A DNA stretch of 64,000 bases from Nitrospira sp. (GCA_030123565.1 CP126122.1:2556800-2620799), one strand, 5' to 3'. Positions 44,413 through 53,131 are shown, counted from the stretch's first letter. The notes: generated from the sequence alone by a model not told the origin. Made by a program: numbers and translations.

Positions 44413-47400
44413 ATGCAGGTTTCCGTTTCACGGAGACAGTTTCTCAAAATCTCGGCGGGAACCGTCGCGGCAGTGGCCGTGGCGGACAAAGTCCTCGCGC
44501 TGACCGCGTTGCAACCGGTCATCGAGGTTGGAAACCCGCTGGGCGAGTACCCGGACCGGTCGTGGGAGCGCGTCTATCACGATCAGTACCGGTATGACTC
44601 GTCCTTTACGTGGTGCTGCTCGCCGAACGACACCCACGGTTGCCGCATCCGGGCCTTCGTCCGGAACGGCGTCGTGATGCGCGTCGAGCAGAACTATGAC
44701 CACCAGACCTACGAAGACCTCTACGGCAACCGCGGCACGTTCGCCCATAACCCGCGCATGTGCTTGAAGGGGTTCACCTTCCACCGGCGCGTGTACGGCC
44801 CGTATCGCTTGAAGGGGCCGTTGATGCGCAAGGGGTGGAAGCAGTGGATGGACGACGGCTCGCCGGAGCTGACGCCCGACGTGAAGCGCAAATACAAATT
44901 CGACAGCCGGTTTCTCGACGACCTCAACCGGGTCTCCTGGGATACGGCCTTCACCTATGTGGCCAAGGCGTGCATCCTCATCGCGACCCGCTACAGCGGC
45001 GAAGCCGGCGCGCGGCGTCTCCGGGAGCAGGGCTATGCACCGGAAATGATCGAGATGATGAAGGGCGCGGGCGTGCGCTGCTTCAAGCATCGGGCCGGTA
45101 TGCCGGTGCTCGGCATTATCGGAAAGATGATGAACACCCGCTTCAACGGCGGATGCCTGCCGTTGCTGGATTCCTGGATCCGCAAGGTTGATCCGGATAA
45201 GGCACAAGGTGGAAAGTACTATTCCAACTACACCTGGCACGGCGACCAAGATCCATCCCATCCGTTCTGGAACGGCACCCAGAACTGCGACGTGGACCTG
45301 TCCGACATGCGGTTCTCCAAGCTGAACACCAGCTGGGGCAAGAACTTTGTCGAGAACAAGATGCCGGAAGCGCACTGGAAGCTCGAGTCGATCGAGCGCG
45401 GCGCACGGATCGTCGTCATTACGCCGGAATACAACCCCACGGCATACCGAGCCGACTACTGGATTCCCCTTCGGCCGGAGACCGACGGTGCCAACTTCCT
45501 CGGTGCCAGCAAGATTATCTTCGACGAAAATCTGCAGGACATCGACTACATCAAGGAATTTACCGACTTGCCTCTCCTCATTCGGACGGATACCCTTCAG
45601 TATCTCGATCCGCGTGACGTGATTCCGGATTACAAGTTCCCGGATTTTTCCAAGAGCTATTCGGGACGCATCCAGTCGTTGAAGCCGGAGCAAGTTGAAC
45701 GGCTTGGCGGCATGATGGTGTGGGACCTGGCGAAGAACCAAGCAGTCCCTCTACACCGCGAACAGTGCGGCTTCCACTTCAAGGAGAGCGGTATCGACGT
45801 AGGCCTGACCGGCACCCATCGGGTGAAGCTGGCCAATGGCCGCGAAATCGACGTCATGCCGCTTTATCAGATGTATCAGGTGCACCTCCAGGACTACGAC
45901 CTGGATACGACGCACCAAATCACGCGGGCGCCGAAGGACCTGTTGGTCCGCTGGGCGCGTGATTCAGGCACGATCAAGCCGGCCGCCATGCACAACGGCG
46001 AAGGCGTCTGTCACTATTTCCACATGACGGAAATGGGTCGTGCGGCCGCATTCGTGATGACCATCACGGGTAACATCGGGAAGTTCGGAACCGGTTGCCA
46101 TACCTGGTCCGGCAACTACAAAGCCGGTATCTGGAACGCCGTTCCGTGGTCTGGTGCGGGCCTCGCGGTGCATACCGGTGAGGATCCGTTCAATCTGACC
46201 TTGGATCCGAACGCCCACGGCAAAGAGATCAAGACCAGATCGTACTACTATGGTGAAGAAGTGGGATACTGGAACCATGGTGATACGGCCTTGATCGTCA
46301 ATACGCCGAAGTACGGACGCAAGGTGTTCACCGGCAAGACTCACATGCCTTGCGCCAGCAAAGTCCGTTGGGTCACCAACGTGAACATCCTCAACAACGC
46401 CAAGCACCACTACGACATGGTGAAGAACGTCGATCCGAACATCGAGATGATCGTCACACAAGACATCGAGATGACCTCGGACGTCAACCATGCGGACGTG
46501 GCGTTTGCGTGTAACTCGTGGATGGAGTTCACCTATCCGGAAATGACCGGCACGGTATCCAACCCGTGGATTCAGATCTGGAAAGGTGGGATCCGTCCGC
46601 TGTACGACACCCGCAACGACGCCGACACCTTTGCCGGCGTGGCAGCGAAGCTGTCAGAAATGACCGGCGATGCCCGGTTCCGCGGTGTCTTCCACTTCGT
46701 CTACATGAACCGCGTCGATGTCTATCCGCAGCGGATGCTGGATGCCAGCTCCACCTGCTACGGGTACAGCGCCGACGTCATGTTGAAGTCGGAAAAGGGG
46801 TGGATGGTGATGGGTCGTACCTATCCGCGGCATCCGCTCTGGGAAGAGACCAACGAGTCCAAGCCCCAGTGGACGCGGTCTGGCCGCATCGAGACCTACC
46901 GTGTCGAGCCGGAAGCCATCGAGTACGGAGAAAACTTCATCGTACACCGGGAAGGCCCGGAGTGTACGCCGTACTTGCCGAATGCGATTTTCTCGAACAA
47001 TCCGTTCATTCGGCCGGACGATTATGGGATTCCCATCACGGCACAGCACCATGACGACAAACATGTGCGGAACCTCAAGCTGCCGTGGCAGGAAATCAAG
47101 CGGCATCCGAACCCGTTGTGGGAGAAGGGCTACCAGTTCTACTGTGTCACGCCCAAGACCCGGCACCGGGTGCACAGCCAATGGTCGGTGAACGACTGGG
47201 TGCAGATCTACGAGTCGAACTTCGGCGATCCGTACCGCATGGACAAACGGACACCGGGTGTCGGCGAACACCAGTTGCACATCAACCCGCAGGCGGCGAA
47301 AGACCGCGGCATCAACGACGGCGACTATGTCTTTGTCGACGGCAACCCGGTGGACCGGCCCTATCGCGGCTGGAAGCCCTCGGATCCGTTCTACAAGGTG

Positions 47401-47856
47401 TCCCGTTTGATGATCCGGGCCAAGTACAACCCTGCCTATCCGTACCACGTGACGATGGCGAAACATGCCCCGTACGTGTCGACGGCGAAGTCGGTGAAGG
47501 GCCACGAGACGCGGCCGGACGGGCGCGCCATCGCGGTGGATACCGGCTATCAGTCCAACTTCCGGTACGGCGCCCAACAGTCGTTTACCAGGAGCTGGTT
47601 GATGCCGATGCACCAGACCGACTCACTCCCCGGCAAACACACGATTGCCTGGAAGTTCAAGTGGGGGTATGCCATCGATCACCATGGCATCAACACGACT
47701 CCGAAGGAATGTCTGATCCGCATCACCAAGGCGGAAGACGGCGGCATCGGAGCCCGTGGTCCGTGGGAACCGGTCCGGACCGGCTTCACGCCGGGTCAGG
47801 AAAACGAGTTCATGATCAAGTGGCTCAAGGGTGAACATATCAAGATCAAGGTCTAG
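44413..47856 (+). CDS. nxrA: nitrite oxidoreductase alpha subunit (molybdopterin), copy 2
   Basis: 1147 residues. Same domain plan as copy 1: Tat signal (SVSRRQFLKISAGTVAAVAV), N-terminal Cys region (FTWCCSPNDTHGCRI), and the long molybdopterin domains including YNPTAYRADYWIPLRPETDG. The last 90 or so residues are almost identical to copy 1, but many substitutions are spread through the centre (for example around KACILIATRYSGEAG versus KALVVISTRYSGEAG). AAGGAGGT lies eight bases before the ATG at 44413; the upstream in-frame ATG at 44389 is unsupported. Followed by nxrB2 after 108 nt. Confidence 0.97.
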   Translation: MQVSVSRRQFLKISAGTVAAVAVADKVLALTALQPVIEVGNPLGEYPDRSWERVYHDQYRYDSSFTWCCSPNDTHGCRIRAFVRNGVVMRVEQNYDHQTYEDLYGNRGTFAHNPRMCLKGFTFHRRVYGPYRLKGPLMRKGWKQWMDDGSPELTPDVKRKYKFDSRFLDDLNRVSWDTAFTYVAKACILIATRYSGEAGARRLREQGYAPEMIEMMKGAGVRCFKHRAGMPVLGIIGKMMNTRFNGGCLPLLDSWIRKVDPDKAQGGKYYSNYTWHGDQDPSHPFWNGTQNCDVDLSDMRFSKLNTSWGKNFVENKMPEAHWKLESIERGARIVVITPEYNPTAYRADYWIPLRPETDGANFLGASKIIFDENLQDIDYIKEFTDLPLLIRTDTLQYLDPRDVIPDYKFPDFSKSYSGRIQSLKPEQVERLGGMMVWDLAKNQAVPLHREQCGFHFKESGIDVGLTGTHRVKLANGREIDVMPLYQMYQVHLQDYDLDTTHQITRAPKDLLVRWARDSGTIKPAAMHNGEGVCHYFHMTEMGRAAAFVMTITGNIGKFGTGCHTWSGNYKAGIWNAVPWSGAGLAVHTGEDPFNLTLDPNAHGKEIKTRSYYYGEEVGYWNHGDTALIVNTPKYGRKVFTGKTHMPCASKVRWVTNVNILNNAKHHYDMVKNVDPNIEMIVTQDIEMTSDVNHADVAFACNSWMEFTYPEMTGTVSNPWIQIWKGGIRPLYDTRNDADTFAGVAAKLSEMTGDARFRGVFHFVYMNRVDVYPQRMLDASSTCYGYSADVMLKSEKGWMVMGRTYPRHPLWEETNESKPQWTRSGRIETYRVEPEAIEYGENFIVHREGPECTPYLPNAIFSNNPFIRPDDYGIPITAQHHDDKHVRNLKLPWQEIKRHPNPLWEKGYQFYCVTPKTRHRVHSQWSVNDWVQIYESNFGDPYRMDKRTPGVGEHQLHINPQAAKDRGINDGDYVFVDGNPVDRPYRGWKPSDPFYKVSRLMIRAKYNPAYPYHVTMAKHAPYVSTAKSVKGHETRPDGRAIAVDTGYQSNFRYGAQQSFTRSWLMPMHQTDSLPGKHTIAWKFKWGYAIDHHGINTTPKECLIRITKAEDGGIGARGPWEPVRTGFTPGQENEFMIKWLKGEHIKIKV

Positions 47857-47860
47857 GACC

Positions 47861-47910
47861 GAGGCGCAAAGACTGAGAGGAACGCCTCTCGGCACTTCGT
47901 CCTCAGTACT
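47861..47910. other. Competing hairpins between nxrA2 and nxrB2
   Basis: GAGAGG-AACG-CCTCTC (47875-47890) can form a tight hairpin, while GAGGCG at 47861 can instead pair with CGCCTC at 47884-47889, and ACTGAG at 47872 with CTCAGT downstream. This could tune nxrA:nxrB mRNA levels. Not seen in the other operon. Confidence 0.35.
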
Positions 47911-47964
47911 TGAAACGAATGCGAACCATTAACCACGTGATCATGTTCAGAAGGAGGATTCACA

Positions 47965-49254
47965 ATGCCAGAAGTCTATAACTGGCAACTGGGACGGAAG
48001 ATGCTGTATCCGTATGAGGAGCGGCATCCGAAGTGGCAGTTTGCCTTTGTGTTCAACATCAATCGCTGTTTGGCTTGTCAGACCTGTTCGATGGCCGACA
48101 AGTCGACCTGGCTCTTCTCGAAGGGGCAGGAGTACATGTGGTGGAACAACGTGGAGACGAAGCCGTACGGCGGGTATCCGCAGTTCTACGACGTGAAGAT
48201 CACCCAGCTCATCGAGCAAGTGAATCCGGGCGGGCAGGTGTGGAACGTGCGGGTGGGCCGCAAGCACCATGCGCCGTACGGGGTGTTCGAAGGGATGACG
48301 ATTTTCGACGCGGGGGCCAAGGTGGGCCAGGCGGCGATCGGGTACATCCCCACGGACCAGGAATGGCGGTTCGTGAATATCTATGAAGACACGGCGACCT
48401 CGATGCGGGCCATTGTCGAGAACATCGACAAGTCGGGCTTCACGCGGGACGAACCGTGGCGGCTGTCCGGCAGCAGCCTGCCGGAGCATGAGACGTACTT
48501 CTTCTATCTGCAGCGGATCTGCAACCACTGCACGTATCCGGGGTGCCTGGCGGCCTGTCCGCGGAAGGCGATCTACAAGCGGCCGGAAGACGGCATCGTA
48601 TTGATCGACCAGAACCGGTGCCGGGGGTACAAGAAGTGCGTGGAGCAGTGCCCGTTCAAGAAGCCGATGTACCGGGGCACGACCCGGGTGTCGGAGAAGT
48701 GCATCGCCTGTTATCCGCGGATCGAGGGGAAGGACCCCTTGACGGGCGGCGAGCCGATGGAAACGCGCTGTATGGCGGCCTGCGTGGGGAAGATCCGCAT
48801 GCAGAGCCTGGTGCGGATCGGCGAAGACGGGCTGTGGGCGGAAGACCGGTGGCACCCGCTGTACTACGCGATCCGCGTGGAGCAGGTGGCGTTGCCCTTG
48901 TACCCGCAGTGGGGCACGGAGCCCAACGGCTTCTACATTCCGCCGCGGCACGCGCCGCGGGGCTACAACCGGCAGATGTTCGGGCCGGGGGTGGACAACG
49001 CGATCGAGAAGTATCTCGTGCCGAGTCGGGAACTGTTGGCGGTGCTCCAACTCTGGAGAGCCAGCCAGCAGATCATCTTCCGGTACGACGTCATTCCGGG
49101 CCCGAAGGTGTTCGAGACTCAGATCCACGGGAAGCGGTTCGACATGTACAATGATACCGTGCTGGGCTTCAACAAGTCGGGGAAGGAAGTGGCGCGCATT
49201 CAGGTCGAAGAGCCGATCTATATTCGGCCGGCCGAACGCGTGAACTGGCTGTAA
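47965..49254 (+). CDS. nxrB: nitrite oxidoreductase beta subunit, copy 2
   Basis: 429 residues with the same four Fe-S cysteine groups as copy 1. The three residue differences from copy 1 lie within a 15-residue stretch near residue 155-170 (ENIDKS, PWRLSGS here; ENVDKS, PWKLTGS in copy 1). Outside that patch I see only isolated silent changes, such as CAGATCATCTTCC against CAGATCATTTTCC and a TAA instead of TAG stop. AGAAGGAGGATTC precedes the ATG. The near-identity in DNA, against diverged nxrA partners, points to recent gene conversion or strong constraint. Confidence 0.97.
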   Translation: MPEVYNWQLGRKMLYPYEERHPKWQFAFVFNINRCLACQTCSMADKSTWLFSKGQEYMWWNNVETKPYGGYPQFYDVKITQLIEQVNPGGQVWNVRVGRKHHAPYGVFEGMTIFDAGAKVGQAAIGYIPTDQEWRFVNIYEDTATSMRAIVENIDKSGFTRDEPWRLSGSSLPEHETYFFYLQRICNHCTYPGCLAACPRKAIYKRPEDGIVLIDQNRCRGYKKCVEQCPFKKPMYRGTTRVSEKCIACYPRIEGKDPLTGGEPMETRCMAACVGKIRMQSLVRIGEDGLWAEDRWHPLYYAIRVEQVALPLYPQWGTEPNGFYIPPRHAPRGYNRQMFGPGVDNAIEKYLVPSRELLAVLQLWRASQQIIFRYDVIPGPKVFETQIHGKRFDMYNDTVLGFNKSGKEVARIQVEEPIYIRPAERVNWL

Positions 49255-49260
49255 AGCGCA

Positions 49261-49294
49261 CACCGAGGAGAGAGGCGTTCCTCTCTCCTCGGTG
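49261..49294. terminator. 15-bp perfect stem-loop after nxrB2
   Basis: CACCGAGGAGAGAGG and its exact complement around a 4-nt loop (CGTT), starting 6 nt after the stop codon. There is no T-tract. It parallels the 15-bp hairpin after nxrB1 in position and size but not in sequence. Confidence 0.6.
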
Positions 49295-49309
49295 GGGATA
49301 ACAGCACAA

Positions 49310-49352
49310 CGAAGGCAGGAGGTTCGAAAGGGCCTTCTGCCTTCGTATTTTT
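49310..49352 (+). terminator. Rho-independent terminator of nxrA2B2
   Basis: CGAAGGCAG pairs with CTGCCTTCG across an 18-nt loop and is followed by TATTTTT. It is the intrinsic terminator of the operon, in series with the preceding hairpin. Confidence 0.75.
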
Positions 49353-49569
49353 GATCCGAGTTTGATCCTCAATGCTCCCAATGATTTTTACATCGAAATG
49401 ACAACCGGCCTATTGAGGCATACAGCCGGAATAGACTCCATCCAAGTCCCACCCCTCTCTCTCATCGTAGCCATTTCTATGGAACCTCTGGGTAATTTTT
49501 GTCTCCATCCTGAACATTGCCGAGACCTCTGCCGAATGCTCAATTAATCAGCTGTTCCGTAGAGCTTGC

Positions 49570-49598
49570 TTGACAGGTCCCATAACAGAAGCTATACT
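49570..49598 (+). promoter_or_regulatory. sigma70-type promoter of bfd
   Basis: TTGACA (49570-49575), a 17-bp spacer and TATACT (49593-49598). The -35 is perfect and the -10 has one deviation. Predicted start near 49605. Confidence 0.72.
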
Positions 49599-49608
49599 GG
49601 CTACAGTT

Positions 49609-49627
49609 GAGAACGCTTATCAGTATC
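49609..49627. promoter_or_regulatory. Putative Fur box at the bfd transcription start
   Basis: GAGAACGCTTATCAGTATC matches the 19-bp consensus GATAATGATTATCATTATC at 15 positions by my count. It lies a few bases downstream of the predicted start, suited to iron-dependent repression. Confidence 0.5.
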
Positions 49628-49686
49628 GAAAAACTAAGCGGTCCGCGCGTCCGGCAAGAACAAATATTCAGCGGGAGATGCCACTC

Positions 49687-49893
49687 ATGTATGTTTGTTT
49701 ATGTAAAGGCTTGACGGAGTCAGATGTGCGGGAAGCCGGCCGCCAGGGCTCCCTGACAACCCGGCAAATCATTGCCGAGTTCGGCCTGCGTGAAAATGGG
49801 TGTTGCGGTCGTTGCGCGAAGAACATTCACGAGCTGGTGGCCTTGGCAAAAAGCCACCTTGAGGGTATTTGTCACAAACCTGTTCCGTCCTAG
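49687..49893 (+). CDS. bfd: bacterioferritin-associated ferredoxin (BFD-like [2Fe-2S])
   Basis: 68 residues. Shows the BFD pattern of CxC near the N-terminus (VCLCKGLTESDV) and CxxC about 34 residues later (GCCGRCAKN), four ligands for a [2Fe-2S] cluster. In characterised systems Bfd reduces stored iron in bacterioferritin to release it. The ATG at 49687 fits the family start exactly (MYVCLC). The upstream sigma70 promoter with a Fur-like box supports a role in iron supply, important in a cell with iron-rich NXR and cytochromes. Confidence 0.9.
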   Translation: MYVCLCKGLTESDVREAGRQGSLTTRQIIAEFGLRENGCCGRCAKNIHELVALAKSHLEGICHKPVPS

Positions 49894-49956
49894 ATCACCC
49901 TGTCAGGTCAGCCACAACTATTTCTGAAACAAGAACCCTCCCCAACGGGGAGCAGT

Positions 49957-50571
49957 CTATCGTCTTTCCCCTTGGGCAAATCCCCATTTCACAGCGGCAG
50001 CCACATTTGCCACCCGTTGCCCCAAGTCACGGGCAGCAGCCAACTCTTGTTCATCGAGGCCGGGGCTGTCACCTTCTGTCGTCGCAGAGGCTCCAAATGC
50101 CCCGCCCCCGCTGACGACAATCATATAGTTCCCAAGCATCGCCGCCAGAATCGATAGCATCGTCAGTTCTTTTCCGCTGGAAATTTGCCCCCCGGTGGCA
50201 AACGCGGCCCCCACCTTGTTTTTGAGTTTAAAATCCGGGAACACTCCAAACTTGAATTGCCAATCGTCGATAAAGGCCTTGACCTCACCGGCCATATTGG
50301 ACCAGTAGACGGGAGATCCAAGGATGATGGCATCGGCAGCGAATATATCTTCAGCCGTGACCTGCTGCACCCGTTTCACCGTCACCTGCGTGCGGACAAC
50401 TGTCCTTGCCCCCTCGGCCACCGCCCCGGCCATCCGCTCAGTATGGCCTGAAAGTGAGTGGTAGGCCACCAACACGTTGACGATCGGTAGACTATCGGCA
50501 GCCTGCCCGGTGGTTGCAGTCGCCAAACAGCCGGTGACACACAGAAGCAACAGTCGCCATAGTCGAATCAT
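49957..50571 (-). CDS. exported WrbA-like flavodoxin-fold protein, probable lipoprotein
   Basis: 204 residues. The body is a WrbA/NAD(P)H:quinone oxidoreductase-type flavodoxin: FMN phosphate loop HSLSGHTERMA, the SPVYWSNMAGEVKAFIDD loop and the GGQISSGKELTML segment. Unusually it has an N-terminal signal (LWRLLLLCVTGC) whose V-T-G-C matches a lipobox. It would thus sit on the periplasmic side, where NADPH is absent, so another electron donor or an apo role must be assumed. It is convergent with bfd (63 nt between stops). A dyad TCAGGT-N9-ACCTGA lies at 50619-50639 upstream of its start. Confidence 0.85.
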   Translation of the reverse strand: MIRLWRLLLLCVTGCLATATTGQAADSLPIVNVLVAYHSLSGHTERMAGAVAEGARTVVRTQVTVKRVQQVTAEDIFAADAIILGSPVYWSNMAGEVKAFIDDWQFKFGVFPDFKLKNKVGAAFATGGQISSGKELTMLSILAAMLGNYMIVVSGGGAFGASATTEGDSPGLDEQELAAARDLGQRVANVAAAVKWGFAQGERR

Positions 50572-50711
50572 GACGCACCCTCTTGATGCTTACAGAAGCG
50601 GAGGTTGAATCGGCAGAGTCAGGTTTATGAATGACCTGATCGAACTGGCGCTTCCCGATCGGAAGGCACGGAAAGGATTCCCACAATGCTCGCCCGACAG
50701 AACGGAGTTCC

Positions 50712-50897
50712 TTAACGGCGGACCGTTTCCTCATCCATGTGCTCTTCGACGGACACTTCGGTCAAGGTTCCGCGATAGTCGCACTTGTGACAACGGATGC
50801 GGAACTCTTCGATCCACTTTTCCTGTACATATGATTGACGACACTTCGGGCAGACAAACACGCCTCTTTTATAGAGCACGCGCCGTTTCTCTTTCAT
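50712..50897 (-). CDS. small zinc-ribbon protein
   Basis: 61 residues with CPKC and CHKC pairs 18 residues apart (VFVCPKCRQSYVQEKW; FRIRCHKCDYRGTL), a typical structural zinc ribbon. The N-terminus is strongly basic (MKEKRRVLYKRG), the C-terminus acidic. GTAAGGAGGATATTC immediately before the ATG gives a strong ribosome site. Function unknown; nucleic-acid or protein binding is possible. Confidence 0.78.
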   Translation of the reverse strand: MKEKRRVLYKRGVFVCPKCRQSYVQEKWIEEFRIRCHKCDYRGTLTEVSVEEHMDEETVRR

Positions 50898-50998
50898 GAA
50901 TATCCTCCTTACAAATCACACGATAGGGTGAGGATGGCACAGGGGCCGTCGGAATTGCAAGACAACGCCTGGCTTGGCTCTCCACCGTTCAAAGCAAC

Positions 50999-51027
50999 TT
51001 GACGGCCCAATAGCAGCCAGCTAGGAT
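50999..51027 (+). promoter_or_regulatory. sigma70-type promoter implying a leaderless DUF192 transcript
   Basis: TTGACG, 17-bp spacer, TAGGAT. The ATG at 51034 begins six bases after the -10, so transcription should start at or next to the start codon. No ribosome site fits between. Confidence 0.5.
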
Positions 51028-51033
51028 GCGGCC

Positions 51034-51546
51034 ATGATGAAAAACGTCGCGCTTCTTTTGCGCGGGAGACGCAGTTCAATCGCGCTGAATCTCCCGATGT
51101 GCTGCATAGCGATCATCGCCCTGTTTTCAACTGCGATATCAACCGAAGCCGCCGACCATTCCGCAGACACCCTCATCACCGTCAAGACACCGAAAGGCGC
51201 CCTGATCCAGGCTGAATTGGCGGACACAGCCATGAAGCGGGCTCAGGGTTTGATGTTTCGCGAACACCTCCCAGACGATCGCGGTATGTTGTTCATCTTC
51301 GGCGACGCCCAGCCCTGGACCTTTTGGATGAAGAACACCAAAATTCCCCTCGACATCATCTGGATGGACGCGAAGAAAACGATCATCCATATCGAACGCA
51401 ACGTCCCCATCTGTACCAGGCAGGACGACGGCTGCCCGCAATACCATTCCGACGAAGGCGCGCTCTATGTTCTGGAACTGGGTGGGGGGCGGGCGGAGGC
51501 ACTTCAATTGCAGCGCGGCATGCGATTGAGCTTCAAACAGCCCTAG
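51034..51546 (+). CDS. DUF192 family exported protein
   Basis: 170 residues. The N-terminal hydrophobic signal is about residues 18-36 (LPMCCIAIIALFSTAISTEA). The DUF192 domain follows: AQGLMFREHLPDDRGMLFIF, WTFWMKNTKIPLDIIWMD and YVLELGGGRAEALQLQRGM. The family is small, usually exported and of unknown biochemical role. Two adjacent ATGs (51034, 51037) lie directly after the predicted -10 element. It is convergent with the MscS-type gene, only 7 nt between stops. Confidence 0.88.
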   Translation: MMKNVALLLRGRRSSIALNLPMCCIAIIALFSTAISTEAADHSADTLITVKTPKGALIQAELADTAMKRAQGLMFREHLPDDRGMLFIFGDAQPWTFWMKNTKIPLDIIWMDAKKTIIHIERNVPICTRQDDGCPQYHSDEGALYVLELGGGRAEALQLQRGMRLSFKQP

Positions 51547-51553
51547 CCGGTCT

Positions 51554-53077
51554 TCAGTTCGACGGCATAGGCTTGCGGTCTCCCCAGAAAAAACTCTGAA
51601 TGCGCTCGATCAGCGAGCGGGTGTGAGTGACCGCCGAGAGGGCCGCCGCATCACGAGACAGCTGTGCCTTCGCAGCGGCCGTCGCCGCCTGGCGCCTGGC
51701 TACGACCTCACCGATTCGTTCGAGCAACCGCCGATCGTCTTCCACGATTCGCATGAGAGCGTCTTTCCCTACAGCGACGACCGAGAGTTCCGTCGCCGCC
51801 ACCACTGTGGCCGAGCGCGGCTCACCTGTCAGCAGCGACATCTCGCCGAAGAACTGCCCGCTGCTCAGGGTCGTGACGGTGGAACTGAGTCCCCCCTGCT
51901 CCAATCGCACATCGGCTTGTCCCGACACAATGACGTAGAGGACAGCTCCTGGCTCACCCTGGCGGACCACCCGCTCACCGATCAGGTAGGATTCCCAGCG
52001 CGCTTCCCGTGCCAGGACTTCGATCTGCTTCGTATCCAGCATGGCAAGAAAATCGACCGCCGTCAGTTGTGCGATGATCCGCGCGATGGACTGCTCCTTC
52101 GGCGCCGTATCGCCATCCACGATATTGTGAACCACCCGTTGAGGGAACGGAATTTCGATGCCTTTTCGTACAAAGGCATGCCAGATATAGGTCCGGACCA
52201 GGCTCTCAATGATCGGGTACCGTCCGTAATCCAGAATCGGAAACTTGATACGATACTGAATGCCCGATTCGTTGAACGCCGTCACCATGGCGACGGGCTT
52301 CGGATCCGTCGCGACTCCCGGCACGGACGATGCCGCCTCGATCAAGGTCGCGCACACCTGATCCGGGGCGGTTCGATAGGCGGCTTCGACGTAGACCGAG
52401 CAGAGGTGTGTCGTCGTCGGCCTGGTAAAATTCGTGACCCCGCTTTGAATCACGAGATCATTGGGTAGCGACACAAGATCCTGCGTACGGGTCAAGAGCG
52501 TGACATGTTCCATGCCGATGTGCGTCACAATGCCTTCTCGGTCGAGCACCGTGATCCAATCCCCGATCTTGACGATCTTGCCCAGCTCGATGCCAGAAAA
52601 GAATCTGGTCAACGTATCTTTCAGCGCGACCCCGACCATCGCCGCCGCCACGGTCGGCAACGCCACCAGGGCCACGAGGTTGATCCCCATGACCAGCCAG
52701 AGGATCAGGACCCCCGCAGCCACGACTTCGGCGCCGATCAACAGGTGCCGGACGATGTCTGGGATATACCGCTGCCCTCGATCGATCAGCCACTCGCCGA
52801 TGATCAGGTGATCGAGAATCGTGAAGAGAAAAAAGGAAGCGCCGAGCCACGCCGCGACATCGAGTCCGGAGCGGACCATCTGCGGAAGGCTCTCGACCAG
52901 TTCGCTGCGAGCTGCCAGCGCCGCGATGACGAACAACAGAGCGACGCTGCCGGCATAGAAGGGAAGCGGCGGGGCCGGCCTGCCGCGTCGGGACGACAGA
53001 TAGGCCACACCGATCAGCGCAGCGGCCACGACGACACAAATCGCGATCACCGTGCCGGCTAGAATCCCGAGACCCAT
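51554..53077 (-). CDS. MscS-family mechanosensitive channel fused to a cyclic-nucleotide-binding domain
   Basis: 507 residues. Four N-terminal spans are followed by the MscS pore helix and beta domain (MVGVALKDTLTRFFSGIELG, KIVKIGDWITVLDREGIVTH, VSLPNDLVIQSGVTNF). A linker leads to a cNMP-binding jelly-roll with the phosphate cassette GQFFGEMSLLTGEPRSATVV, in which the GE and R ligands are present. It ends with a short Ala-rich helix. MscS-cNMP fusions behave as cyclic-nucleotide-modulated channels (bCNG type) with little mechanosensitivity in studied cases. It lies 54 nt downstream of the Rel/Spo gene on the same strand and may share its transcript. Confidence 0.92.
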   Translation of the reverse strand: MGLGILAGTVIAICVVVAAALIGVAYLSSRRGRPAPPLPFYAGSVALLFVIAALAARSELVESLPQMVRSGLDVAAWLGASFFLFTILDHLIIGEWLIDRGQRYIPDIVRHLLIGAEVVAAGVLILWLVMGINLVALVALPTVAAAMVGVALKDTLTRFFSGIELGKIVKIGDWITVLDREGIVTHIGMEHVTLLTRTQDLVSLPNDLVIQSGVTNFTRPTTTHLCSVYVEAAYRTAPDQVCATLIEAASSVPGVATDPKPVAMVTAFNESGIQYRIKFPILDYGRYPIIESLVRTYIWHAFVRKGIEIPFPQRVVHNIVDGDTAPKEQSIARIIAQLTAVDFLAMLDTKQIEVLAREARWESYLIGERVVRQGEPGAVLYVIVSGQADVRLEQGGLSSTVTTLSSGQFFGEMSLLTGEPRSATVVAATELSVVAVGKDALMRIVEDDRRLLERIGEVVARRQAATAAAKAQLSRDAAALSAVTHTRSLIERIQSFFWGDRKPMPSN

Positions 53078-53131
53078 GCGGTTGTCACCTGACGTGGGGA
53101 AGAGAACCTGAGACCGAAACTCGGGCGACGA

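Noticed and set aside
44428-45741. 437-codon antisense frame in nxrA2, with counterparts in nxrA1
   Set aside because: Present only because both nxrA copies share codon usage; no ribosome sites or domains.
49362-49547. 61-codon frame between the nxrB2 terminator and bfd
   Set aside because: No ribosome site, and composition looks non-coding.
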